Part shown: positions 35,997 through 44,925 of the stretch, piece after piece
Numbering within the stretch: position 1 is the stretch's first letter
Layout of the letters: each line of letters starts with the position of its first letter
Origin: CAUZIZ01 sp965222655
GTDB lineage: Bacteria; Acidobacteriota; UBA6911; RPQK01; JAJDTT01
Assembly (NCBI GenBank): GCA_965222655.1
Contig: CBDCUP010000021.1
Location: 248,001-312,000, forward strand
Length of the DNA stretch: 64,000 bases
Direction of reading: 5' to 3'
Notes under the pieces: model-generated
Databases searched by the model: none
Told to the model about the DNA's origin: nothing
Seen by the model: only the letters and a program-made list of their open reading frames with translations
Program-made: the position numbers and the translations under genes

Positions 35997-38074
35997 TACT
36001 CCCCAGACCCCTCGCCTTCCTCCAGCCCATAGTCGATCTGATTGGGTGGTGGATCTCCGCCCGGACCTTGCAGATAGTGTTCCATCCAACGAAGCATCCG
36101 CATGTTGTAGTCGAGACGGGCGGCCGCCTTGCGGTTGCCGTGTCCTTCACCGGGGTAGAAGACCAGGCGGACCGGCGTCTTCCCGAGGATTTTGAGGTTG
36201 CGGTAGAGCTCCATGGACTGGGACGGGTGAACCCGAGGGTCTTCCTTGCCATGCAGGATAAGGATCGGTGTCCGAGCCTGTTCGACGTAGTAGATGGGGC
36301 TGCGTTTGAGGAAGAACTGCCAGTCATCCCAGGGGCGCTTGCGGGCGTGGACCAGGAACATCTCGTTGGCGATGTCGGTGGTTCCTGACTTCGAGATCTG
36401 GTCGCTGATTCCAACGAACATGACGCTGGCCGCAAAACGGTCGGTATGGTAGGTAGCACACCAGGCGGAAGCAAACCCGCCGTAGGATCCTCCTGTGACA
36501 CCGACTTTGTCCTTGTCGACCAGCCCGATGTTGATCAGGTGGTCGACGCCATCGACGAGGTCGTCGAACTCCTTACCCGCGTAATCGCCCTGGTGTGCTT
36601 TTGCAAACGGAACACCTCGACCGGTGCTCCCCCGGTAGTTGGGAAAGAGGACGGCGAAGCCTCGGGCAGCCGCAACCTGTCCTGGGTAGACGTAGCGCGT
36701 GCGCCAACCGTTGGAAATATGGCTTTCGGGACCGCCGTGCACCATGAGTATCAGGGGGTATCGCTGTCCTGGCTTTGCATCCAAAGGATGGATCAGCACA
36801 CCCTCAATGGTTTCACCGTCGCGTGCGGGATAGCGGATGACCTCTTGCCTGGCCAGTCGTTTTTGGTCGAGCCAGGGATTGGTGTTCGTCAATCGTTTCG
36901 GCTTGGGGCTATCGATTTTCACGAGGAAGACCTCGGAAGGATGCTGGGGCGAGGATCCTACAATCGCTCCTGACTTGGCATCGGAGGTCAGTGAAAAGAA
37001 TGTAGTGATCGGTAGATCCATCCTGGTGCTGGAGTCGCGGTTGGTGCCGTTCCTGGATACCGATCCGTACGCCATATAGCAGCCGTCGCCCGCCCAGAAC
37101 ACGATCGTCTCCGGATCTCGCCATCCGATTTTGCTGATGTTGGGCAGGTAGTCGTCCATGATGGTCCGGAAGTCGCCGCGGGTGGTTGACGCCACCATCA
37201 GTCGGCCGGGCGAGGGATCGTGAATGTCTTCGCCGGAAGCAAAAGCAAGGTTCTTTCCATCAGGACTCCAGCGGGCGGGGCCCAGCTTTCCCGGGTTGTT
37301 GACCGTCAGCAGTACCTTGCCATCCTGGGCATCGATGATGTTGAGCCGACGGTACATGTAGTCATCGTCGATCAGTGGCGAAGGCGCCAGGGCTACGACC
37401 AGCCGTTTTCCTCCCGGGCTCCAGTGAAGCTCCGAGGCCGAGCCTTCCAGGGGGAGAGCTTCAGGCTTGCTATCGCCTACAGGCAGCGCCGCCAACCAGA
37501 CCCTCAGGTTGCGCAGGTTCTCCTCGTAGATCTCGGCCTTGAAGCCCTTTTTTTTGAGTTTTTTCCGCTTCTTCGCCTCGGGCTCGGTGGCCAGGAACGC
37601 CAGCTGCTTCCCGTCGGGGCGCCAGTCGTATGCAGAAATTGATGTTGAGTGCTCAATGAGACGCCGGGCCTCCCCTCCGTCGGCAGGGATGACGTAGAGA
37701 GACCTGTACTTGTCCTGGTTTCGTTTTGCGAGAAACGAGATGCCCTTCCCATCTGGGGTCCAGCCAATTTTCGAGACGTTGACCTCCCCGGTCACGAAAG
37801 GGCGAGAGGTTCCCTGTGTATCGACTACGTGAAGTTCCGACCAGGCTCGTCCATCCTCATCTTTGCCCGGGCGTCGCGGGACACTCAAGGTGTAGGCGAT
37901 CAGTCGGCCGTCCGGCGAGATCTTGGCGGAGGTGACGAGCCTTATTCGGGCTACGTCGTGGACGGTGAGCACCTCCTCAGCAGGGGAAGTCGCCGCCGAT
38001 AGTGGGACGGAAAGGGTACTCAAGAAGCTGACCCGCAGGGCCAGCGAGAAAAAACGGCGCCGGGCTGTCATCAT
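35996..38074 (-). CDS. S9 family prolyl-oligopeptidase-like peptidase, exported
   Basis: The protein has 692 residues from ATG 38074, which has GGAGG ten bases upstream; the frame extending to 38386 lies over the divergent SDR gene and is rejected. A signal peptide (RRRFFSLALRVSFLSTLSVPLSAA) leads to a WD40-like propeller (VTSAKISPDGRLIAYTLSVP, IGWTPDGKGISFLA). The C-terminal hydrolase has Ser in GGSYGGFASAW, Asp in HGKEDPRVHP and His in GEGHGNRK. It is an acylaminoacyl- or dipeptidyl-peptidase-type enzyme, probably periplasmic, degrading oligopeptides. Confidence 0.93.
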   Translation of the reverse strand: MMTARRRFFSLALRVSFLSTLSVPLSAATSPAEEVLTVHDVARIRLVTSAKISPDGRLIAYTLSVPRRPGKDEDGRAWSELHVVDTQGTSRPFVTGEVNVSKIGWTPDGKGISFLAKRNQDKYRSLYVIPADGGEARRLIEHSTSISAYDWRPDGKQLAFLATEPEAKKRKKLKKKGFKAEIYEENLRNLRVWLAALPVGDSKPEALPLEGSASELHWSPGGKRLVVALAPSPLIDDDYMYRRLNIIDAQDGKVLLTVNNPGKLGPARWSPDGKNLAFASGEDIHDPSPGRLMVASTTRGDFRTIMDDYLPNISKIGWRDPETIVFWAGDGCYMAYGSVSRNGTNRDSSTRMDLPITTFFSLTSDAKSGAIVGSSPQHPSEVFLVKIDSPKPKRLTNTNPWLDQKRLARQEVIRYPARDGETIEGVLIHPLDAKPGQRYPLILMVHGGPESHISNGWRTRYVYPGQVAAARGFAVLFPNYRGSTGRGVPFAKAHQGDYAGKEFDDLVDGVDHLINIGLVDKDKVGVTGGSYGGFASAWCATYHTDRFAASVMFVGISDQISKSGTTDIANEMFLVHARKRPWDDWQFFLKRSPIYYVEQARTPILILHGKEDPRVHPSQSMELYRNLKILGKTPVRLVFYPGEGHGNRKAAARLDYNMRMLRWMEHYLQGPGGDPPPNQIDYGLEEGEGSGE

Positions 38075-38216
38075 CAGTGCTGGCCTCCAGATAAGGGATG
38101 CTCCAAAATGTCGAGTCGACTGTACACCATCATGACCGATGCCCGCGATAGGTGTGAAACGGATCCCGGCGATCAGGGTTTCGCAATCGTGGCTCGGGGT
38201 TTTCAGGAGGGAAGTC

Positions 38217-39005
38217 ATGGATGAGTTCGAAGGCAAGAACGTGATCGTTACCGGGGGAGCCAAGGGCATAGGGCGCGGACTCTGCAGGGGCTTCGCCCGG
38301 GAAGGTGCGTCCGTCTTCTGCATAGATGTGGACGCGTTGGCCGGCAGGCAGCTTGTCGCCGAGTCCAAAGAACTCGTAGGGACCATCTGCTACCAGGACG
38401 CCGATGTATCGTCGGCAAGCGAGTGTCGGAGGGTGGTGGCGACCGTGATCTCTGAGGGGAAGGGGGTGGATATCCTCTGCAACAACGTCGGGATTCAACC
38501 CGTAGAGAGCTATCTTCCTGCTCACGAGCTTCCCGAAGAACAGTGGGATCGTATCCTGGACGTCAATCTGAAGAGTTGCTTCCTGATGACCAAGTACTGC
38601 GTTCCGGAAATGAAAAGGCGCGGGGGTGGGGTCATCATCAACACCGCCAGCGTTCAAGGTTTACAGTCAATGAGAGGCGTGTCAGCCTATGCGGCGAGCA
38701 AGGGTGGAATGCTTTCGCTGACTCGGCAGTTGGCCTTGGAGTACGCCCCCGACAACATCCGGGTGCTGGCTATCAACCCCGGAAGCGTTGACACCCCGAT
38801 GGTCGCCCAGGCGATCGAGGCTTCGGGGACGGATGCCGAGAAAGCCCGGCAGCTGATGGCCGAGGCTCATCCCATCGGTCGGATCGGGCAGCCCCAAGAC
38901 ATCGCCAATCTAGCGCTCTTCCTTGCCAGCGACAGGGCATCCTTCATGACGGGTGAATATGTGTGCGTCGACGGAGGTCTGATGGCGCTTGGCGCCTGGG
39001 CTTAG
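38217..39005 (+). CDS. Short-chain dehydrogenase/reductase (SDR)
   Basis: The protein has 262 residues from ATG 38217, which has AGGAGG seven bases upstream; an earlier ATG at 38139 adds 26 unrelated residues. A classical SDR: NVIVTGGAKGIGRGLC cofactor loop, NNVG (NNAG-like), INTASVQG with the catalytic Ser, YAASKGGM with Tyr and Lys, and NPGSVDTPM. Oxidises or reduces a sugar, steroid or small alcohol; the substrate is unknown. It is divergent from the S9 peptidase gene with about 140 bp between starts. Confidence 0.93.
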   Translation: MDEFEGKNVIVTGGAKGIGRGLCRGFAREGASVFCIDVDALAGRQLVAESKELVGTICYQDADVSSASECRRVVATVISEGKGVDILCNNVGIQPVESYLPAHELPEEQWDRILDVNLKSCFLMTKYCVPEMKRRGGGVIINTASVQGLQSMRGVSAYAASKGGMLSLTRQLALEYAPDNIRVLAINPGSVDTPMVAQAIEASGTDAEKARQLMAEAHPIGRIGQPQDIANLALFLASDRASFMTGEYVCVDGGLMALGAWA

Positions 39006-39033
39006 CAAGGAATTGGGTTAGACTGGGGTCACC

Positions 39034-39201
39034 ATGTTATCGATGTCGAAGGTCATATTTGTCGCCTTGATTGCCTTCCTGCTTGGCGTGGTCACGGGCA
39101 TAAGCATGTATGGTGCAGTCAGAGCGTTGGCTGTGCAGGCGGTTTTGATCTGCTTCGTTATTATCGTTATTCTTCTGGGCGCAAGTCTGATAAAGCGATG
39201 A
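39034..39201 (+). CDS. Small two-TM membrane protein (55 aa)
   Basis: A short frame ATG 39034 to TGA 39201. Two hydrophobic segments (VIFVALIAFLLGVVTGI and AVQAVLICFVIIVILLGASL) and a basic end (IKR) make a plausible small membrane protein. It begins 28 bp after the SDR stop. I recognise no family. The strong hydrophobic pattern supports coding, but no ribosome site is clear (GGGGTCACC precedes). Confidence 0.5.
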   Translation: MLSMSKVIFVALIAFLLGVVTGISMYGAVRALAVQAVLICFVIIVILLGASLIKR

Positions 39202-39221
39202 ACCCCTTGTTGCCAGGGTTT

Positions 39222-40199
39222 CTAGAGAGTCCCAGTCACCTGAGCTAGTCCCGCTCCAACCTGGACTCGGGGTCGCCTCCGCAGAAGAATGACCCTACCG
39301 TCCCGCTGGGTCACGACTTCAGCCGTCGTCCGGCCGAAGAAATCGCGGATGGTTCCCAGACGTTGACCGGCCTGAACCTCTTCCAGCAAGTCGACCTCGG
39401 ACTTGAAGAAACCCGCCGCCGGCGCGGAGATGATCACGTCCAGATTTCCATCGCCTATCAGGTGGTGGGCCATGGGAAGCGGCTCGGGCGCACCCGGTAG
39501 CATTTCGAGGTGCTTCATCACATTGAGTGCTCCCTCGACGTAGCAGGTGACGTCCTCGGGTGTGGAGCGCCCCCCACCCGGCGTTTCGGTGTAGAGCCAG
39601 GGAATACCGAAGCTGTTGGCGGCGCTGACGCTTCGTCCCGGGGGCACCGGCGGTGGGTGCCCCCAGAGAACCGGTGCACCGAACGCCTTGGCCGCGGCCT
39701 CAGCCTGCTGACCCAGGGCATCCTCGCTGTGCAGATAGCCGACCAGGGTCGGAATGTCGGAGTCCTCGTTTCCACTGTGGAAGTCGATGAAGCAGTCCGC
39801 CGGTTGGATGAGCCTGTGGCTGAGCCAATAGGCGATCCTGTCGGTAATCGTCCCCTCGGGATCCCCGGGAAATACGCGCGCAAGGTTGAGGCCATCGATC
39901 GGACTGGAACGAATCCCTGCTTCGTAGGCAGGCATGTTGCAGACGGCGATCATCACCAGGGTTCCCTTCAGAGTGTCGGGCTGCACCTGGTCGAAAATCC
40001 GGGGGACGGCCTCAACCCCTTCATACTCGTTGCCGTGGACAGCAGCGGTGACGGCCAGTGTGGGACCGGCAGTAGTCCCCTTGACGTAGAGCAGGGGCAA
40101 GCGCCAGCTGCCGCCGTCGGCACGAGATGCGACCTCGAGCCAGCCGGTTGCTTTTTCTCCAGAAGGAAGCTGGGAAATATCGAATGCTTCGAAATGCAT
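39222..40199 (-). CDS. Succinylglutamate desuccinylase/aspartoacylase family hydrolase
   Basis: The protein has 325 residues. An M14-related zinc deacylase: first zinc site HGNEYEG, second His in CFIDFHSGNEDSD, and NMPAYEAGIRSSPIDGLNLARVFPG with the substrate-binding Asn-Arg region. A C-terminal beta domain (FFKSEVDLLEEVQAGQRLGT) is a biotinyl-lipoyl-like fold common in these enzymes. It would cleave an N-acyl amino acid or related amide. It is tandem with the sulfatase on the same strand. Confidence 0.9.
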   Translation of the reverse strand: MHFEAFDISQLPSGEKATGWLEVASRADGGSWRLPLLYVKGTTAGPTLAVTAAVHGNEYEGVEAVPRIFDQVQPDTLKGTLVMIAVCNMPAYEAGIRSSPIDGLNLARVFPGDPEGTITDRIAYWLSHRLIQPADCFIDFHSGNEDSDIPTLVGYLHSEDALGQQAEAAAKAFGAPVLWGHPPPVPPGRSVSAANSFGIPWLYTETPGGGRSTPEDVTCYVEGALNVMKHLEMLPGAPEPLPMAHHLIGDGNLDVIISAPAAGFFKSEVDLLEEVQAGQRLGTIRDFFGRTTAEVVTQRDGRVILLRRRPRVQVGAGLAQVTGTL

Positions 40200-40232
40200 T
40201 TTCTATCCTTTTTGCGGAACTCAGAATAGCGG

Positions 40233-41789
40233 TTAATTCGGAGACTGATTCTGGCGAGAAACCGGCCAGGATTGGTTCAGGTCCAGGACAGCATCATCCC
40301 CGGAGGCCTTTTGCCATTCCCGGATCCGGGCGGCTAGCTGTTGCACCCGTCCCTGTTGATCCGGGTGGAAGAAGAGGTTGTGGCGCTCGTTACGATCCTG
40401 GCGAAGTGAGTAGAGTTCTCCGCCGCCCACGTCGTTCAGCGTCAGCTTCCAGCCCGCTGGCGTGATCAGGGTGCGCAGTTGGGCTATGTGATTTCGGTTC
40501 CAATTCTGGGCGAACCCCCCAATGGAGCTGATGATGACGACGTCTCGATCGGGCACTTCCTGCCCCTGAAGCAGATAAGGCGCCATGCTAAGTCCCTGCA
40601 AATGGGAGGGAAGCGGCTGGTCCATGAACTCGAGCAGGGTGGGTAGCAGATCCACCTGACCAACAGGCTTTACAATTCTCCGACCTCCTTTGTTTCCCGG
40701 AATCTTCAGCAGCAGAGGAACTCGAATAGATTCCTCGTAGCTGAACTCTTTCGACATCAGACGATGATCTCCCATCATCTCACCGTGCTCGGAAGTGAAA
40801 ACGACAATCGTATTTTCTTCCAATCCGAGTTCCCGCAGCCGCTTAAGGACCACGCCCACCATCTCATCGACCAGCGTCACCAGCCCCCAGTAGCGGGCCT
40901 TGGCTTGCCGGTACTCCTCGACAGTCTGAGGATAGGCAACCGGGAACTCTCCCCGGGTCAGGGAGACTCGGGCTTCCCGCTTGGGATATGAGACGGTCGG
41001 GTCCATCGGTTCGAAAAACGTTGCCGGTATCTCCATGTCGGCTGGATCGTAGAGGTCATCGTTGACGTTGTCGAAGGGAGGCTTCGAATGGTCGGCGAAG
41101 GCGTGGGGTTCCAGGAAGCTCAAGTAAAGCACGAAGGGACGGTCGCGATAGCGCTCGATGAATTCGACGCCCATCTTGGCCAGATAGGCCGGCTTGCTCA
41201 GCTTCTTGGGAAGGCGATTGGCCAGGTCTCGAGAGTGCCCGTAGGGTCCATCTGATTTCACGCCCCGTTTCGAAAGGAAGCGGTCGTATCCAGAGCGATG
41301 GTTGGGGTCCTGGTCTCGGGACCAGCTCTTCTGGTAGATCTCGGTACTCTCGAAGTGAGCGAAGCCTCTCTGGCGGAAGATCTCGTTACCCAGATGCCAC
41401 TTGCCATAGTAGCCGGCCACGTAGTCACCCCGTTCCAGCATATCGATCAAGATGGGGACGTCGGGACTCAGAGGGATGTTGTTGCCCCTTACGCCATGCG
41501 TGTGGGAGTACAGCCCCGTCAGGAGTGTCGCGCGAGAGGGAGAACACATTGGGTTGGCCACGTAGAAGGCCTCGAATAGGAAGCCCTTCCGGGCGAGGGC
41601 ATCTAGATGAGGTGTCTTGATCTGCTTGTTGCCGTACGCTCCCAGGGTATCCGCCCGTTGCTGGTCGGTAAGAATGAAGAGGAGATTCGGCCGCTCGGGT
41701 CCCGTTTCGGTGGCCGCCTGGACAAATCCGCACAGGCCAAGTAGAAGCGCGGCCCGGTAGAAAGAGAGGAGGCGGCCGACAAGGTGCAT
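40233..41789 (-). CDS. Exported sulfatase (type I, formylglycine-dependent)
   Basis: The protein has 518 residues from ATG 41789; the frame extends to 41849 but the shorter form begins with a proper signal peptide (LLSFYRAALLLGLCGFVQAA). NLLFILTDQQRADTLGAYGN supplies metal-binding Asp residues, and the formylglycine Cys82 sits in MCSPSRATLLTG, matching CxPSR. YGKWHLG and VFTSEHGEMMGDH complete the metal and substrate site. It desulfates sulfated carbohydrates or related esters outside the cytoplasm. It needs a formylglycine-generating enzyme, none of which is in this window. Confidence 0.94.
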   Translation of the reverse strand: MHLVGRLLSFYRAALLLGLCGFVQAATETGPERPNLLFILTDQQRADTLGAYGNKQIKTPHLDALARKGFLFEAFYVANPMCSPSRATLLTGLYSHTHGVRGNNIPLSPDVPILIDMLERGDYVAGYYGKWHLGNEIFRQRGFAHFESTEIYQKSWSRDQDPNHRSGYDRFLSKRGVKSDGPYGHSRDLANRLPKKLSKPAYLAKMGVEFIERYRDRPFVLYLSFLEPHAFADHSKPPFDNVNDDLYDPADMEIPATFFEPMDPTVSYPKREARVSLTRGEFPVAYPQTVEEYRQAKARYWGLVTLVDEMVGVVLKRLRELGLEENTIVVFTSEHGEMMGDHRLMSKEFSYEESIRVPLLLKIPGNKGGRRIVKPVGQVDLLPTLLEFMDQPLPSHLQGLSMAPYLLQGQEVPDRDVVIISSIGGFAQNWNRNHIAQLRTLITPAGWKLTLNDVGGGELYSLRQDRNERHNLFFHPDQQGRVQQLAARIREWQKASGDDAVLDLNQSWPVSRQNQSPN

Positions 41790-41847
41790 AAGACTGGTAA
41801 ACTCACCCCAACGAGACACAAACCAGGGCGAGTTGCCAGATGGCCCC

Positions 41848-42003
41848 ATGTGGGTGGTATTCGGCCCCTCGCTGCGCTTCGATCAAGACATACTAGGTCG
41901 TGGGGGTTGGAAGTACAAGATCAATGCTCCACCGTCAGAGATGCCGGCAAGGCCTCGCTTTGCGGTGGACAAAACTGAGTTCCGTGCCAACCTGAGGAAG
42001 TAG
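41848..42003 (+). other. Doubtful 51-codon open frame, possible gene remnant
   Basis: ATG 41848 to TAG 42003 encodes a charged peptide (FDQDILGRGGWKYKI ... RFAVDKTEFRANLRK) with coding-like composition but no clear ribosome site. It may be the tail of a decayed gene. No family is recognised. Confidence 0.25.
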
Positions 42004-42199
42004 AGATGCCCTTTTGTCAGCAAACCAGAGTCGCTTGTGTTGTAGGGAAGAAAGCGGCCCTCCAGAGGTTCCCTCGATTTGCGCGAATCTATACTGAGGA
42101 ACTTAAGCGGAATTGGAAAGCAGTTAGAAGTTTCTAAGCTGAAACTTCATTGACGAGAAGATCATTCAAGAGCCTCCAGTTGACACAGCAGTGATCTTC

Positions 42200-42256
42200 G
42201 TAGGATGGGCACTCTTGCCCGTCGCTGTCATCGACGCGCAGGAGTGCCCGTCCTAC
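42200..42256. repeat. Hairpin repeat A, copy 3
   Basis: GTAGGATGGGCACTCTTGCC and GCAGGAGTGCCCGTCCTAC pair across the loop (with one G-T pair in the outer stem). Part of the composite element 42127-42362. Confidence 0.85.
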
Positions 42257-42437
42257 AACGGACCCGCCGTTATCGATGCTCGTGGCTGGAGACAACCGAA
42301 GTTTCTTTCTCGAATGGGGCAGCGCAGCCGGGGGGCTACTGAGCTGAAACTTCATTTTCAGATTGGAGTGGGAAAAGGACGTAATCCATTGATTTAGAAC
42401 TGGATAGAGCCTTTCCCAGGCGATTGTCCAAGAAACC

Positions 42438-42518
42438 GTGGCGGTGGCCTCCGAGCCGCCGTCTTTCGAGCCATAGGCTCGAAGGAAAGAACCCGGCGGC
42501 ACGGAGGCCACCGCCACG
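42438..42518. repeat. GC-rich hairpin repeat C, 81 bp copy
   Basis: GTGGCGGTGGCCTCCGAGCC at the left pairs with GGAGGCCACCGCCAC at the right. The interior CGAGCCATAGGCTCG is a smaller hairpin. Confidence 0.75.
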
Positions 42519-42606
42519 TCCCTCGACTGAAGTTTCGTTCTCGAATGGGGCAGCGCGGTGGGGGCGGGACTAAGCTGAAACTTCGATAAGCCTGTGCCAG
42601 TGAAAC

Positions 42607-42682
42607 GTGGCTTCGGTCTCCAGGCCGAAGTCTTCCATTTTCGAGCCTTTGGCTCGGACGGCGGCCTGGAGGCCACCACTAC
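42607..42682. repeat. GC-rich hairpin repeat C, 76 bp copy
   Basis: GTGGCTTCGGTCTCCAGGCC with CGAGCCTTTGGCTCG inside and GGCGGCCTGGAGGCCACCAC at the right. The closest relative is 55265-55345. Confidence 0.75.
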
Positions 42683-42701
42683 ATAAGGCTCGATTCTCCG
42701 C

Positions 42702-43118
42702 TCAACTGGAGTTAGCGCGGAGTTCTACCTGAATATTGCTATCCAGTGGAAAGCCTTTCTTCTGAAGCTCGGCAATAACTTCGTCTGTAAGCCGCTGGAG
42801 TGTGAATTCGCGTCTTACCGGTTTGGGGTGGAAGTTGATAAAGTGCCCACTGCCGTGACGAAGATCGGATCGAAAGAACTCGAAAAAGGACCACCCTTGG
42901 ATCGAAAATGCTTCTGATTCACCCCTGGATAGGGATTCCGATCTACTCTCGCCAGAGAATCTGTAGTCAAGCTGCAGCTTGTGTTTGTCGAAATTCACGG
43001 CCTCACTGTGCCAGCTTGCGACAAGCTCCCCCGATTGGATAAAAGAATTCCTATCGACGAAATGCTGGCCTGGAATCGGAGGAGGTCCTGGGGTGCAGGC
43101 AGCCCGACTCGACGACAC
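42702..43118 (-). CDS. Hypothetical protein
   Basis: The protein has 138 residues. Low-complexity start (SSSRAACTPGPPPIPGQHFV); residues about 30-137 look structured with FIQSGELVASWHSEAVNFD, FSIQGWSFFEFFRSDLRHGS and TLQRLTDEVIAELQKKGFPL. There is no signal peptide or recognised motif. It lies 39 bp downstream of the AKR on the same strand. The start and even the gene are moderately uncertain. Confidence 0.5.
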   Translation of the reverse strand: MSSSRAACTPGPPPIPGQHFVDRNSFIQSGELVASWHSEAVNFDKHKLQLDYRFSGESRSESLSRGESEAFSIQGWSFFEFFRSDLRHGSGHFINFHPKPVRREFTLQRLTDEVIAELQKKGFPLDSNIQVELRANSS

Positions 43119-43157
43119 GTGACCGGTCTCCGAGACTTTTGCACGGGGCTATGCCCT

Positions 43158-44000
43158 CTACACGGCCATCTGCAGGATAAGGCGGGTTTCATCCAGGGTG
43201 AGCTCGAGATGCTCCGCCTGCAGATCGTCCTTCATATGCTGCTCGTTGGTCGTACCCGTCAGTGGAAGCATTCCCACCTCCATCGCGAACCGGAAGATGA
43301 CTTGAGCGGGACTTGCGCCGAGACGGCTGGCCATCTGCTGCACCTCGGCATCGCCCAGAACACCTCGGTTTGCGGTCAGGAGCGAAAATCCCTGATAGAT
43401 GATTCCGTTGGCCTGGCAGATCTCCCGGACCTCTTGATCCCATCCGAGGACGGCGAAGCACCGGTTCTGCACGACCATGGGTTTGATCGTCGCTCGTTCA
43501 CAGAGGAGCTCGAGCTGTTCAGGACTGACGTTGCTTATGCCGATCATCTTGGCTTTGCCCGATTCGTAGAGCTCTTCGATTGCGGACCAGACCTCCCAAT
43601 CGGCTTCCCCGAGGCCCACACGCGAATAGGGTCCATGCAGCACATATGAATCAATGTAGTCGGTATGAAGGTGCTCCAGTGAGCTCTCGAAAGACTGTCG
43701 TACCTGGGTTTTGATCTCCGCGGAAGCATCGTAGGGAGTCCGATGATCCTGTCCGCCAGGGGGCGTGAATTTGGTTTGAAGAAAAAGCGCTTCTCGTCCG
43801 GTCCCGGTGCGCTCCAGCTCCAGCAGGGCCTGACCCACTAGAGCCTCATCGTAGTGGATGATTTGATTGGCCGTGTCGATTGCCGTGAATCCAGCAGACA
43901 CCGCTAGTAGAACGAGTTCGGTCGTGGTTTCCTGCTTCCACGCGGTCCCATACATGAGAGAGGGGATTGATACTTGATTGTACGCCACATGACTACGCAT
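43158..44000 (-). CDS. Aldo/keto reductase
   Basis: The protein has 280 residues from ATG 44000, which overlaps the end of the HAD gene by 8 bp; the extension to 44225 runs antisense-frame through that gene and is rejected. AKR features: FTAIDTANQIIHYDEALVG, KFTPPGGQ, DYIDSYVLHGPYS and GISNVSPEQLE. In this subfamily the Tyr lies eight, not five, residues after the Asp (DTANQIIHY). The Lys (QTKFTPP) and His (LHGP) are in place. It reduces an unknown carbonyl, probably cotranscribed with the HAD gene. Confidence 0.9.
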   Translation of the reverse strand: MRSHVAYNQVSIPSLMYGTAWKQETTTELVLLAVSAGFTAIDTANQIIHYDEALVGQALLELERTGTGREALFLQTKFTPPGGQDHRTPYDASAEIKTQVRQSFESSLEHLHTDYIDSYVLHGPYSRVGLGEADWEVWSAIEELYESGKAKMIGISNVSPEQLELLCERATIKPMVVQNRCFAVLGWDQEVREICQANGIIYQGFSLLTANRGVLGDAEVQQMASRLGASPAQVIFRFAMEVGMLPLTGTTNEQHMKDDLQAEHLELTLDETRLILQMAV

Positions 44001-44721
44001 CTCGGGCCTCCCGGAGCACGGCTGCCAGTGCCGAAAGATCTGGAAGAGACTCACAATCCTCCAGCTGCCAGTCCCCGAAAGGATCCAGCAGCAGCGCGTA
44101 GAGGCCAGCGTCGTGGGCTCCCTCGACGTCTGGGTGGTAGAGATCTCCCACGTGGAGAGTGCTCTCCTTTCGAGCTCCCGAGGCAGACAAGGCGTGCTCG
44201 AAGATCCGCAGATCCGGTTTTTCATACCCCACGATTGCGGAGTCGATCACGGTGGAAAAGTAGTTCCTCAAGCCGGCTTCCTTGAGACTGAGCTCGGCGC
44301 TGCCGTCGGAGTTGCTCAGTGCTACCAGCTGGAGACCCAGCAAGCGGAAGTTCTCCAGGGCTTCCGGAACACCCGGCAGTACCCACCTCCAAATTCGGTT
44401 CGCCTGACCCTCGGTCGCCAACGCGTCGGCCAGATCGGCAGCCAGGGAGCCGATCTCCTCTTTCCCTGGATTTTGTGGGGAGTCCGCGTGTGAGAGGACT
44501 GCTTCCAGATAACTTCCGAAGGAGTAGTCAACCTTGCCCGACGCCTTACCCATCCTGCTCGAAAACGTGGGACGGGAAGCCGCCTCGGCTCGCCGTAGAT
44601 CCTTGGGGCTGATCGTGAAGCCTCGTGCCTGCAACTCCGAGGAGATGCGGGGAAAGTCAATGGAGATCAGCGTATTGCCGACGTCCAGGGAAAGGGTCTG
44701 GATCTCACCGTAGGGAATCAT
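43993..44721 (-). CDS. HAD family hydrolase
   Basis: The protein has 242 residues. HAD motif I is LSLDVGNTLIS (nucleophile Asp, second Asp replaced by Gly as in many dehalogenase-type members). Motif II is LVALSNSDGS, motif III the Lys in VGYEKPDLRIF and motif IV VGDLYHPDVEGAHDAG. A C1 helical cap lies between motifs I and II (about 25-120). It likely dephosphorylates a small metabolite. The gene overlaps the downstream AKR, suggesting one transcript and possibly one pathway. Confidence 0.92.
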   Translation of the reverse strand: MIPYGEIQTLSLDVGNTLISIDFPRISSELQARGFTISPKDLRRAEAASRPTFSSRMGKASGKVDYSFGSYLEAVLSHADSPQNPGKEEIGSLAADLADALATEGQANRIWRWVLPGVPEALENFRLLGLQLVALSNSDGSAELSLKEAGLRNYFSTVIDSAIVGYEKPDLRIFEHALSASGARKESTLHVGDLYHPDVEGAHDAGLYALLLDPFGDWQLEDCESLPDLSALAAVLREARDA

Positions 44722-44925
44722 GATTCTAACTAGTTTAAGTCAAAGATCCTAATAAACTACTTTAGCTCAGATGGAGTGAGTCAACAGGGCCACCGTGATT
44801 ATAGCTGCCCTGGCTGGACCGATCCACCATCTGGGTCTCTGGGTAAAAACGAATTAGATGGGTCGAGGATCTGGTAGTCACACAACAGGGGTGGTATAGG
44901 TTGGGTAAAGGCGGAGGAGACGAAT
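44722..44925. other. Divergent intergenic region
   Basis: 204 bp between the HAD gene and propeller paralogue 2. It probably holds both promoters. A GGAGG ribosome site lies seven bases before ATG 44926. Confidence 0.4.

Larger units (their letters stand above)
41790..42701. repeat. Gene-poor 912 bp with stacked repeat modules
   Basis: From 42127 to 42362 lies a composite element copy: TCTAAGCTGAAACTTCATTG, hairpin A (42200-42256), CGAAGTTTCTTTCTCGAATG and again CTGAAACTTCATTTTC. Then come two GC-rich hairpins of family C (42438-42518 and 42607-42682) with GAAGTTTC/CTGAAACTTC modules between. The first 300 bp hold only a doubtful 51-residue frame (41848-42003). No other gene is seen. Confidence 0.75.
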
